Position numbers and translations under genes: made by a program. Below are positions 48,011 to 58,863 of a stretch of 64,000 nt of DNA, one piece after another; position 1 is the stretch's first letter; every line of letters starts with the position of its first letter. The DNA comes from Siphonodentalium dalli (lineage: Eukaryota > Mollusca > Scaphopoda > Gadilida > Siphonodentaliidae). The stretch is from contig CP136063.1 in the NCBI GenBank assembly GCA_032622095.1, forward strand, positions 84,233,980 to 84,297,979. The letters run 5' to 3'. Under the pieces are notes generated by a model that was not told the origin of the DNA, did not search any database, and was given only the letters and a program-made list of their open reading frames with translations.

Positions 48011-49785
48011 GTAAGCATGTCTTAAATATTTATCTTACAATTATCTTCGTTTTTCCTGAAATACATGCTGAACGACTAGGTGGTATCATAGAACGCAACT
48101 GTGAATGCACATGGGATGTGGGGAAACTCATATCTTTTTTAATAGCTATGACGAAAAACATGAAAAATCGATTGCATTCTACGAAAACAGCAATGTTTTG
48201 TTTCAGTTCGTATGCATAACACTGACTTATTGTAACATACTTAGAGACATATTATGGACTTGATCTGGTGCGTGAAATTGATAAGTTAGTACTCAGTCGC
48301 TATGCCAACCTGTGGAATGTAGCATTCTACTAGCATCGCCGAAATTTTCAAAGAAATCGACCATACCACGCCAGCAGCCATTTTGGATTTCAAATTTGAA
48401 TACATCGGCGCACACTGCAGCCCGTATAAATTACAGAATGTTTTTTGAAAATTTACAGGCATGTTCACAATGAATGAAACACATGGCCGCCGGCGGCCAT
48501 CTTGAATTTTACTCTTTGAATGACTATATATATTGTGACCGTACAGACCACCCCCCCCCCCCCAATCTTATCGCCACGAATCCTCAAATGGATCTTCTGG
48601 ATGGTCTCTAGATGGGAGCCATCGATTATTTCCTAGATTCGTTTAAAAACATGGCTGCTAGCAATTTTAGTCTTTGAATGACTAAATACTTCGGAACACA
48701 CCCTACAGGCCACATCCCTTATCCGATAGTCACCAAACTTCATACCGATTTTCAGGGTGACATATAGATGGGTGTAGCCGCATATATCGAAGGAATGTTT
48801 TGTAAATTTACAGACATGATTATGATCACCTCCAGATGAGACCCATCGAATTTGAACAATTTAAATGAAAAACATGGCCACCGGCAACCATTTTGGGTTT
48901 TATTCTTTGCATGACTAAATCCCATTGAACACCATACATTCCACACCCCTGGACTGATGATCACCGACCTTTATGTGCATCATCTTCAGTGTGACCCTAG
49001 ATGGGAGCCATCGAGTTGTTCCCGAAATTCGTGGAAAAACATGGCTGCCAGCGGCCATCTTGGATGTTACTCTTTGCATGACTAAATCCTTCGGTACAGG
49101 CCATATCCCTCATCCGATCGTCACCAATCTTCATATGGGTGTTCGTGGTGACATGTCGATGGGAATCAACGATGTTTTTCGAATTCGTTGTACATATATA
49201 CATGGCTGCCAGCGGTCATATTGGATTTTACTCCTCGCATGACTAAATCCTTCGACACAACCTACAGCCAACATCCCTCATCCAATCGTCACCTCACTTC
49301 AAAGGGATCTTCGGGGTAATGGGAGCAATGCAACGAGATATATATTCCGAATTTCGTTTTAAAACAACATGTTCGCCATCGGCCATCTTTGATTGTACTC
49401 TGTTCGTGCCTAATATACTTTGGCACACTCTACATACCACACCCCTCAACTCTCATCCAAACTTCGTATGGTTCTTCGGAATGACCTGTAGATGAAAGTT
49501 GTCCAATTTTCCAGACATTTTAATCGGAACACCCTGCAGCCCACACTTATTGGAGAAATGTTTGAAATGTAATTAATTTCATTTACACAATAAACTCCAT
49601 TTACTGAAACGTTTGGAATTTCCATCTTCTTTATTATTCTATTTACTGTTCAGCATAGCATTAATAACGCCTCCCCAAGTTGAGCTACAGCGTCACTGAT
49701 ACTTTCATTTTTGGTATATATTTCGAATCCGCCAGTTTTATTCCAACATGTGATCACGTGATTATCGACTCGTGTCTGCTTGCAG
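48011..49785 (+). other. Intron 2 with diverged satellite units
   Basis: Between 48350 and 49530 the satellite seen at 4-5 kb reappears as about seven diverged units, with ACATGGCCGCC / GGCGGCCATCTTG cores (48481, 48877, 49039, 49200, 49368) and GATGGGAGCCATCGA landmarks. The 48484-48501 core ATGGCCGCCGGCGGCCAT is a perfect palindrome. The duplicate is at 56022-57795. Confidence 0.75.
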
Positions 49786-50015
49786 ATCTTTCGGGAACTG
49801 GGGAGGAGGTCACATAGCTGCCTGCAGGGCAACACGTGTTCCCTTTCCAGTGCCAATTACCGCCAAATTTACCCTCATCGTTCGAAGGACGCTATGGACA
49901 CGTGAGATACACCGTCTTGGGGAACATCAACAAACCTTGGAAGTTCGACTATACTACGATAAGGATGTTGTCTGTGATTTGTCCCCTTGATCTGAATATG
50001 GATGCAAATTCCGGT
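49786..50015 (+). CDS. ARRDC: Alpha-arrestin exon 3 with in-frame TAG, residues 86-162 (copy 1)
   Basis: From the acceptor CTGCTTGCAG (49785) the frame reads DLSGTGEEVT, then TAG (49815-49817, codon 96), then LPAGQHVFPFQCQLPPNLPS, SFEGRYGHVRYTVLGNINKP, WKFDYTTIRMLSVICPLDLN, MDANSG. Both sides of the TAG belong to the family pattern (GTG-x-E-x-x-x-LPAG-x-H-x-FPF-x-F-x-LP), so the stop replaces a normal residue, often an aromatic or His here. A second acceptor, CTGCCTGCAG at 49827, would start the exon at 49828, keep phase (G|GG) and delete 14 codons including the TAG. The donor GTGAGT at 50016 gives phase 0, matching exon 4. The exon covers the core of the arrestin N domain and the WKFD/CPLDLN hinge region. 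Confidence 0.85.
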
Positions 50016-50690
50016 GTGAGTTGAAAACGGCACTTCCATTTCAAGCCACAAATTAATCTCAATGTCAATCACATTGCATCTATTGACATAACACCATAAC
50101 GTTTGGTGACCATAGCAATATGTTCGGTGCAATTCACTATTGGAATTCCTCAAATTGACATTGTAATGGAGCTTTCCATAGCTGTCAATCAAATAACTAT
50201 TAGCAGATATTTTCTACCAATCAGCGACTGAGTCGGTCGTTTGCTGCATTGAACATTCCTTGTTCGCCCTATTTTAAAATCCGCGCATACTTCCAGTGTT
50301 GCAGAAAGAGTCAGGTTACTAAGTTTTCAGCTTTTCGGGGAACACAAACAAGGTCCAGTCTATCGCGCGAAATTCGAAAACAACTGTCTACATTTCTAGT
50401 TCATAGAAGTAACAGTACGTTTTAAGGAATGATTTTCCTCTAAATGTTGGTATAACTGCTTGGTAAATGAAAATTGCTATCCAGCTGTCGTTTTTCATTG
50501 CTTTTGCGACTCTGGTGTATTTATTTGCGCGCACTCAATTTCTCTTGTTGAATAGACTGGTTCCTCGAAAGCTGCAAACAATCTGAAAACGTAGTAACCT
50601 GACCCCTCCCGCAGCTTCAGTGTTACGCTGCCAATATTCAAACAACGTTTTTGTTGTCAAACCATAATCTACTGAAATTTCTATGTGTGT

Positions 50691-50853
50691 CCCTTTCAGT
50701 GCCAAGTCCGATTTTTGTATCAACCCATATTTCCTTGATCATTTTTCAAATTTATTGATTATAATAATGTGATACATTATTGTAATCAATAAATTTGAAA
50801 AATTATCAAGGAAATATGGGTTGATACAAAAATCGGACTTGGCACTGAAAGGG
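50691..50853. repeat. Near-perfect hairpin, 79 bp arms, 5 base loop
   Basis: The left arm (50691-50769) starts CCCTTTCAGTGCCAAGTCCG and the right arm (50775-50853) ends CGGACTTGGCACTGAAAGGG. Only two mismatches are seen in 79 pairs, and the loop is TGATA. The duplicate is at 58701-58863. Confidence 0.92.
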
Positions 50854-51179
50854 TCAATGGTGCTGGAAATTCATCCATGATTATAACACTATTTTTCATT
50901 TTGCGTGACACTTTTGTCATAATTTTTCACAATTAAAAGCGAAAAGAATGTATGCTCTCGGGTGTATTATAGCATAACGGCGGGCGCTTTCAACTAATTA
51001 AACTTGTTTATGCAGATACCTAGTCTCCTAGCAACCGCAAGCTCCTCCCGCCAAAGAATATATGTGGAAACCTCCAAGCGTTGACAATAGCAATATGTAT
51101 GTTCTGTTACCACATAATTAAATGTTTTAATTACATAATGTATCTCTATATAGTATAAGGTTTATATATGAAATCAATA

Positions 51180-51313
51180 TATTTTTGTTGCATTTGTGCT
51201 CTTGTAAAATTGTAAGTGGCCGACAAACATAATGCATATCCACGAAGCGAAATCATACCAAGTATGTTTTCGGCCGCTTACAATTTTATAAGCCCGTAAA
51301 TGCAACAAAAATA
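51180..51313. repeat. Hairpin element with ~50 bp arms
   Basis: TATTTTTGTTGCATTT and AAAATTGTAAG-GGCCG on the left are mirrored by CGGCCGCTTACAATTTT and AAATGCAACAAAAATA on the right, with a few mismatches. Probably a miniature inverted-repeat element. The duplicate is at 59190-59323. Confidence 0.8.
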
Positions 51314-52320
51314 AGTTGATAGCTTATAATTACAACCCGGCACATTAATTTCAACATATGAGAAAGAATTATTCAAGTCTGTCTGTTGTAGAAAATTACA
51401 ATTTCCGTTAGTCGAGTATCCAGTTCGAACGATTGGACGAAATTTTGTTGAGCGGTTTTGCCAACAAAGAAATTGTTCAAGGCCGCTCAAGTCAAAATCG
51501 ACTTGAATGTAAATAAAATGAAACTGACCCGGGGGAACAATTAAAAATTGTGTCATTAAAAACACGTTTCGAATTTGAAAATACAAATTAGATACTATAT
51601 GAATTTCACATGAATCCGACAAATGCATTTACATTCTGCAATTACATCACGAATTTGAAATTACGTCTTCGAAAATTTAATTTGAAGATTTTCGAATAGC
51701 TGTAGGCTGTCAACCATCTCTTTGTTACAGGCGAAGCCAGTTATCACCACAGATACTAAAATTATTGTTAGGCCACTTTTATTATAACAAAAATGCAACA
51801 AAGAGATCAGTTTTGACTTTGAAGCGAATACTTTCAATTCACCTAGAAAGGATCGGTAACCAAGAACACACCATAAACACTAGTTAAATTAGCAATCGCA
51901 ACTTCTCGGATTATCGTTCTTGCGAAATAGATCGTATTAATTGCGTACGGAAATTACCGAGGTTTGCCGATTGGTTAAATTAGCGCCGGGGTCTATCGGC
52001 TCCCCGAATGCATACGCCGGTGATTCGACCACTTGCATCTTTATCGAGCAATACAAGAAACGCGTAATTAAGGCGTTGTTATGACTTGTCCAATCAGAAT
52101 CGAGGACAATGAAAGAGAAAAATAGAGGTTTAATTATATACACATATGACAAGTGTATATATATATAGCAAAGTTATACCTAAATGTTTATGAATGTCCT
52201 TATAAGATTTATTTCTGTGCGCGGTGGTTTTACAAACTGTTTAGTGTGCTACTGGTCAAGTATGTTGTCACCGTCAACTTCAAATATGCATGCAGTTCTA
52301 AATGTCTTTAATCATTGCAG

Positions 52321-52503
52321 CAACCCGCACAGAACCAGCAGGCTAGAACTCAATGTTGCTGGTGTTGTGAATCTGCTCCGATCTCTGGGTCACTGTCTGT
52401 TCTGAAAAAGGGATACGTCCCCGGAGAATTTATTACGTACAGTGGCGCCGCCACCAACGGAACAAACAAACAGACGCAAAAAACGTTAATCCAGTTGTTC
52501 ATG
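52321..52503 (+). CDS. ARRDC: Alpha-arrestin exon 4, residues 163-223 (copy 1)
   Basis: Acceptor ATCATTGCAG at 52320, phase 0: QPAQNQQARTQCCWCCESAP, ISGSLSVLKKGYVPGEFITY, SGAATNGTNKQTQKTLIQLF, M. C-C-W-x-C-C-x-S-x-P-I is a hallmark at the start of the C domain of ARRDC proteins, followed by the G-Y-V-P-G-E strand motif. 183 bases, phase 0 at both ends, donor GTAAGC at 52504. It continues in frame into the exon at 63649 (LIQLFM then VTTFYARGES), as in the family. Confidence 0.92.
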
Positions 52504-52551
52504 GTAAGCTATTATCAATTCTTATTAAGGTAGAACACACAAGAGCATATA

Positions 52552-52618
52552 TTTTTTCCATGTCTTTATTTACACTGGATAGAGACAAAATTTAGTGTAA
52601 ATAAAGACATGGAAAAAA
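52552..52618. repeat. Hairpin with perfect 25 bp arms
   Basis: TTTTTTCCATGTCTTTATTT-ACACT at 52552-52576 is the exact reverse complement of 52594-52618, with a 17 base loop, 48 bases after the exon 4 donor. The duplicate is at 60562-60628. Confidence 0.88.
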
Positions 52619-53212
52619 CTAAAAAAAGTGGGCCGACACATGGTTAGTAAAATCAATAATTCTAAGACAAAATTACTATTTAATTTAAAATGTGCGCTTT
52701 GTGCACAAATGAGCATATTTCAGCTAGTATCGACGAAAGCTCACACGATGACTCAATGACACATTCTGCGACAACAGTGTTACAATGTTTCAATAATCCG
52801 GGTCATTAATTTAGCTTAAATAAAGAATAAAACATAGGCAACGTTTGAATTAGATTAGGGGAATATGTCCAACCCCTTGAAGTTGACGAGTAGCATGAAA
52901 CAATTTAAGGCATGTGAAAATTTACACCAACCCAGCATGTATGTGTACTGTTATGTGGGGGTTTATGTAACCATCTACCAAGCGATAAACCACAGTGACC
53001 TATCTATGATCGTCGCCAAACACATTGGCCGGTTATCCCTTTCTATATACTAAATGGAGTCTCCCATTCAGTTATAATATTATACATGGGAATGGTTTAT
53101 TATTCATTTCGAGGGGTGTTCGCGTAATAAGAGCAGACGATATACAGAAAACAGAAAATACAAGATCAGAATGATTCATATTCATTGGTGGGAAATGTTC
53201 AGACAATAGCGA

Positions 53213-53293
53213 GTTTGCGATTTCAAACCGGTACGGGTACGGGTACGCGTACGGGTAGCTACCCGTACCGGTACACGTTTTGAAATCGCAAAC
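53213..53293. repeat. Palindrome with GGTACG repeats
   Basis: GTTTGCGATTTCAAA and TTTGAAATCGCAAAC flank an inner (GGTACG)n / (CGTACC)n palindrome centred near GTAGCTAC. A related TTACCCGTACCCGTTCCCGT block lies at 63488-63520. The duplicate is at 61223-61303. Confidence 0.85.
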
Positions 53294-54658
53294 TGTTTTA
53301 CCGGTAGAATTCATCACATCGACTGGTAATGTATGGTGAGCCAACTGCAACAAAACAGATATTATGATATAGATTGTTATTCGCGTTATTGGCCGATGTT
53401 ATACTTAGCGTTATGGGTTGTTGGAAATTTGTATTTAGATTAGATGAGCCCCAGGATAATCAGTTGCTTTCATCAAGGACGAGCTAGGTGGCAGTTGGAA
53501 GAGGATGTTGCTTTTCTTTCACTCATATTGGTAACATTTTCAACAATTGGATTCTACAAGTCATAGATCGATCGAGTGTTGACAATAAATCGGTTGGATT
53601 TTTAAACTTAGAAAATAGATTATGCTAGCTCAAATATACAATTACATGTACGTTATATATAGTTAAAATGTCCAACCAATATTCGGTGTAAAATGTATTG
53701 TTTTACACCAAGGATCTAATATTGTCATACATGTACTTTCAGTTCGATATAATACCGCATTTGTCCCATATTTTAGTTGGGGGATATTTAGTCATATTAA
53801 AGATGCATAATCAATGTTCCCAAGTTACTATTTTGTTGGCTTCGGGGGTAAAACAAAACATTTGATTCGGATCGAGGAACCCACCATCAAAGCGCAGAGT
53901 GATCAGATATCGATTTTTGAAGTTTTTTATTTCTTGAATTGTGTAATTATTTGTGGCCCAGAAAGAGTCATCAAACCTCGGAAAAAATTTCGGATGAAGA
54001 TGCTTAACTCTAAAATCAAGTGGTAATGCGGCCAAAATTACATACTATAGTTGACAGCAGTTAGCATTATTTTGTTGTAATTAATCGATTCTGATAACAA
54101 AAGCGTATTTTGAAGAAATGTTCGTGTTGTAACTGTATGATATGGGGACCGTCTGATCGGTTGAGTAGCTTTAAGTAAATCTTTGTTTGGAATCTTTCAA
54201 CAGATCGAAGGGTCGGCCCGTCGGGGCAAGGGAATATTTATCCCAAGAATTGGGATTGTTGTCTGGATCTAAACCCGGAGGTAGGTTGAAATGTTTAACT
54301 TGGTAACAAAAAAGGTGTCAAAATGTAGTCTGTTTATTATACGGATTGAATAAAGAGCGTTTGCTTCACTTCTGTGCGAAACACAGAAAACAGCTGAAAC
54401 TCGCTCTGCTTATGCTTAGATGTTGTAGAGTATGTATAGGTATTTTTATGTATTTGGCGACCTATATTATCCCCACTACAGTATACACCAGTATTGTGGT
54501 TCAAATGCACCATGTCCGTTCAGATAGTAAATATATATTAAAATGAGAAATCAGTCCCCACCTACATACGATAAGGTAACTAAACGGCAATTGTATTCAA
54601 ATGTGCAATGCATAGATAAATCCACGATATATTTATGTCCTTGTACAATGGGTTGAGA

Positions 54659-55101
54659 CAGGGACGTGACGACATGGGTGTCTTAACCCCACTCCCTCAC
54701 CAACTTTGGTCAAATGTTCAACATTTGGAAATTTTATATACCTGACACAACATTTGTTGGAAGTTTCACACAAACAATAGGTTGAAATTGTTTTCGTAGT
54801 TTGATTTTCGAACAATTTATTAGTGGATAATTTTGTAGTTTTTAGACCAACATTGGCATATTTCACTATTTTTGGTAACACAATTTGGACTGAAATGGCT
54901 GTCAGAAACAGTTGGAAATTGTTCCAACTTTGGTGTCAGGTCTCAAAATTTCCAACAATTGGAAAGCTTGATGTCAGCCAAGGGGAGGGGTGGATTTACG
55001 CGCAAACTTGTGAATTTGATATGGTTCGAGATGTGTAGTTATATAGAAATTCGAAGGTGGCCCCCTTCCTAACGCGCAGACCATCTATAGGCATGTCCCT
55101 G
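54659..55101. mobile_element. 443 bp element with CAGGGAC termini
   Basis: Starts CAGGGACGTG and ends CATGTCCCTG (one mismatch as inverted termini). The flanks CAATGGGTTGAGA (54646-54658) and CAATGGGCCGAGA (55102-55114) are direct repeats matching at 11 of 13 bases. CAGGG ends suggest a hAT-type non-autonomous element, though hAT duplications are 8 bp. Internal spaced TTGGAAA motifs link it to repeats at 38950-39310 and 10063-10330. The duplicate is at about 62670-63112. Confidence 0.65.
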
Positions 55102-55886
55102 CAATGGGCCGAGACTGCGTCTATGGCACCATCTACTCACTCTATTAATCACAACCTGTCATTAATGCAGTGAACAAAGTTGTTAGTGAAAAAAATCGGC
55201 CTTCCGTATTTATCTAAGTGCTAGAAGCCGCCTCGAGGTTTGAACACAAATCCTGGGTTAAAATGACAACTTTATCAATAATATTTGCCCGTGAAATCTT
55301 TCAATAAATAGGTTAACGCATAGCTGACTGGAATTTCATGGAATTCATGGACGTTTGAGTGAGAAAATCGTAATGAAAGGCTACCGGTCAATGGGACAAA
55401 TCTACCCGTTTCAATTCGCTATCGCTTTATGTGCTGCATTGAAAGTACCCAAGTGACTTGCAGGAAACAAATTTTGAGTTGCGGACAATATTGTTTGTTG
55501 GTCCCATCGACCACCCGCCCACCCCGGCATACGTGCCCGGAAAAAAAATTGTCCCCCCCCCCCCCCCCACCTGTTTCACTGACACTTTTTCTATTTTTCT
55601 ATATCTTCTTAATCTTCCTCTGGAAAAGCTGCCCCTAGATCTTGCATGCTTCACTGCTTCAACCGCCAGTATGGTCCTAACTACGCATCATATTTCTATA
55701 ATCGTGCGCATCGTCGAATAAAGGTGCAATATGCGGATCTAAATGTTTATTTACAAAAACATATTTATTTTATTTTTTGTGTGTTAAATTGATGAGTGGG
55801 ATTTTTTAAATTTTAGATTATAGCGTCTCACATACGTGACACGTATCACAGTATAGACGGACAGCCTCACTCGTTTATTCTCACAG

Positions 55887-56021
55887 GGATTTACTTGACG
55901 GTGAGTGGACAAGCAAATACGAGCTTTGATGTAAGCACTGGAATTGGAGACGATCGACGATCGGAAACGGTTCAAGGATTTGAATCATATATGTATCAGA
56001 AATTCTCAGTTTTTGGTAGAG
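55887..56021 (+). CDS. ARRDC: Alpha-arrestin exon 2, copy 2
   Basis: Identical in sequence and splice sites to 47876-48010 (GIYLTVSGQANTSFDVSTGI onward; acceptor CTCACAG, donor GTAAGC). Joined to exon 1 it is in frame. Joined to copy 1 exon 4 (phase 0) it reads GGA TTT ACT TGA, a stop after three codons. It can therefore only serve as an alternative to, or directly after, copy 1 exon 2. Confidence 0.85.
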
Positions 56022-57795
56022 GTAAGCATGTCTTAAATATTTATCTTACAATTATCTTCGTTTTTCCTGAAATACATGCTGAACGACTAGGTGGTATCAT
56101 AGAACGCAACTGTGAATGCACATGGGATGTGGGGAAACTCATATCTTTTTTAATAGCTATGACGAAAAACATGAAAAATCGATTGCATTCTACGAAAACA
56201 GCAATGTTTTGTTTCAGTTCGTATGCATAACACTGACTTATTGTAACATACTTAGAGACATATTATGGACTTGATCTGGTGCGTGAAATTGATAAGTTAG
56301 TACTCAGTCGCTATGCCAACCTGTGGAATGTAGCATTCTACTAGCATCGCCGAAATTTTCAAAGAAATCGACCATACCACGCCAGCAGCCATTTTGGATT
56401 TCAAATTTGAATACATCGGCGCACACTGCAGCCCGTATAAATTACAGAATGTTTTTTGAAAATTTACAGGCATGTTCACAATGAATGAAACACATGGCCG
56501 CCGGCGGCCATCTTGAATTTTACTCTTTGAATGACTATATATATTGTGACCGTACAGACCACTGCCCCCCCCCAATCTTATCGCCACGAATCCTCAAATG
56601 GATCTTCTGGATGGTCTCTAGATGGGAGCCATCGATTATTTCCTAGATTCGTTTAAAAACATGGCTGCTAGCAATTTTAGTCTTTGAATGACTAAATACT
56701 TCGGAACACACCCTACAGGCCACATCCCTTATCCGATAGTCACCAAACTTCATACCGATTTTCAGGGTGACATATAGATGGGTGTAGCCGCATATATCGA
56801 AGGAATGTTTTGTAAATTTACAGACATGATTATGATCACCTCCAGATGAGACCCATCGAATTTGAACAATTTAAATGAAAAACATGGCCACCGGCAACCA
56901 TTTTGGGTTTTATTCTTTGCATGACTAAATCCCATTGAACACCATACATTCCACACCCCTGGACTGATGATAACCGACCTTTATGTGCATCATCTTCAGT
57001 GTGACCCTAGATGGGAGCCATCGAGTTGTTCCCGAAATTCGTGGAAAAACATGGCTGCCAGCGGCCATCTTGGATGTTACTCTTTGCATGACTAAATCCT
57101 TCGGTACAGGCCATATCCCTCATCCGATCGTCACCAATCTTCATATGGGTGTTCGTGGTGACATGTCGATGGGAATCAACGATGTTTTTCGAATTCGTTG
57201 TACATATATACATGGCTGCCAGCGGCCATATTGGATTTTACTCCTCGCATGACTAAATCCTTCGACACAACCTACAGCCAACATCCCTCATCCAATCGTC
57301 ACCTCACTTCAAAGGGATCTTCGGGGTAATGGGAGCAATGCAACGAGATATATATTCCGAATTTCGTTTTAAAACAACATGTTCGCCATCGGCCATCTTT
57401 GATTGTACTCTGTTCGTGCCTAATATACTTTGGCACACTCTACATACCACACCCCTCAACTCTCATCCAAACTTCGTATGGTTCTTCGGAATGACCTGTA
57501 GATGAAAGTTGTCCAATTTTCCAGACATTTTAATCGGAACACCCTGCAGCCCACACTTATTGGAGAAATGTTTGAAATGTAATTAATTTCATTTACACAA
57601 TAAACTCCATTTACTGAAACGTTTGGAATTTCCTTCTTCTTTATTATTCTATTTACTGTTCAGCATAGCATTAATAACGCCTCCCCAAGTTGAGCTACAG
57701 CGTCACTGATACTTTCATTTTTGGTATATATTTCGAATCCGCCAGTTTTATTCCAACATGTGATCACGTGATTATCGACTCGTGTCTGCTTGCAG

Positions 57796-58025
57796 ATCTT
57801 TCGGGAACTGGGGAGGAGGTCACATAGCTGCCTGCAGGGCAACACGTGTTCCCTTTCCAGTGCCAAGTACCGCCAAATTTACCCTCATCGTTCGAAGGAC
57901 GCTATGGACACGTGAGATACACCGTCTTGGGGAACATCAACAAACCTTGGAAGTTCGACTATACTACGATAAGGATGTTGTCTGTGATTTGTCCCCTTGA
58001 TCTGAATATGGATGCAAATTCCGGT
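57796..58025 (+). CDS. ARRDC: Alpha-arrestin exon 3 with in-frame TAG, copy 2
   Basis: Same as 49786-50015 except one coding change: CQVPPN replaces CQLPPN (TTA to GTA). The TAG is present at 57825-57827, so it predates the duplication, or both copies derive from one sequence. The alternative in-frame acceptor would start the exon at 57838. The donor GTGAGT is kept at 58026. Confidence 0.82.
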
Positions 58026-58700
58026 GTGAGTTGAAAACGGCACTTCCATTTCAAGCCACAAATTAATCTCAATGTCAATCACATTGCATCTATTGACATA
58101 ACACCATAACGTTTGGTGACCATAGCAATATGTTCGGTGCAATTCACTATTGGAATTCCTCAAATTGACATTGTAATGGAGCTTTCCATAGCTGTCAATC
58201 AAATAACTATTAGCAGATATTTTCTACCAATCAGCGACTGAGTCGGTCGTTTGCTGCATTGAACATTCCTTGTTCGCCCTATTTTAAAATCCGCGCATAC
58301 TTCCAGTGTTGCAGAAAGAGTCAGGTTACTAAGTTTTCAGCTTTTCGGGGAACACAAACAAGGTCCAGTCTATCGCGCGAAATTCGAAAACAACTGTCTA
58401 CATTTCTAGTTCATAGAAGTAACAGTACGTTTTAAGGAATGATTTTCCTCTAAATGTTGGTATAACTGCTTGGTAAATGAAAATTGCTATCCAGCTGTCG
58501 TTTTTCATTGCTTTTGCGACTCTGGTGTATTTATTTGCGCGCACTCAATTTCTCTTGTTGAATAGACTGGTTCCTCGAAAGCTGCAAACAATCTGAAAAC
58601 GTAGTAACCTGACCCCTCCCGCAGCTTCAGTGTTACGCTGCCAATATTCAAACAACGTTTTTGTTGTCAAACCATAATCTACTGAAATTTCTATGTGTGT

Positions 58701-58863
58701 CCCTTTCAGTGCCAAGTCCGATTTTTGTATCAACCCATATTTCCTTGATCATTTTTCAAATTTATTGATTATAATAATGTGATACATTATTGTAATCAAT
58801 AAATTTGAAAAATTATCAAGGAAATATGGGTTGATACAAAAATCGGACTTGGCACTGAAAGGG
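58701..58863. repeat. Near-perfect hairpin, copy 2
   Basis: Duplicate of 50691-50853, apparently with the same two arm mismatches. Confidence 0.9.

Larger units (their letters stand above)
50016..52320 (+). other. Intron 3 with several long hairpins
   Basis: It carries a degenerate inverted repeat (about 50290-50380 against 50530-50620, around GTCAGGTTACTA / TAGTAACCTGAC), a 163 bp near-perfect hairpin (50691-50853) and a second hairpin (51180-51313). The rest is AT-rich. The duplicate is at 58026-60330. Confidence 0.75.
47443..55454. repeat. Tandem segmental duplication 2, copy 1 (8.0 kb)
   Basis: The sequence from GACTTGCAGGAAACAAATTT at 47443 restarts at 55455. It carries exons 2, 3 and 4 of the arrestin gene and all their introns. 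The copies differ at only a handful of positions over 8 kb by eye, including poly-C length at 47540 and 48550, L/V in exon 3, and a few intronic bases. The junction shares the trinucleotide GAC at both breakpoints. Confidence 0.97.
52504..55886 (+). other. Sequence between exon 4 (copy 1) and exon 2 (copy 2)
   Basis: Contains a 25 bp perfect-arm hairpin (52552-52618), a dispersed repeat (53045-53205), a palindromic GGTACGGGTAC block (53213-53293), a reversed dispersed repeat near 54345 and a 443 bp inverted-end element (54659-55101). The duplication junction is at 55454/55455. No exon is supported here. Confidence 0.7.

Noticed and set aside
54180-54290. Possible extra arrestin exon between an AG near 54203 and GGAGGTAGGT near 54282
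   Set aside because: Exon 4 joins the exon at 63649 directly in phase 0, and the joined protein follows the family pattern without a gap. The candidate translates into nothing arrestin-like.
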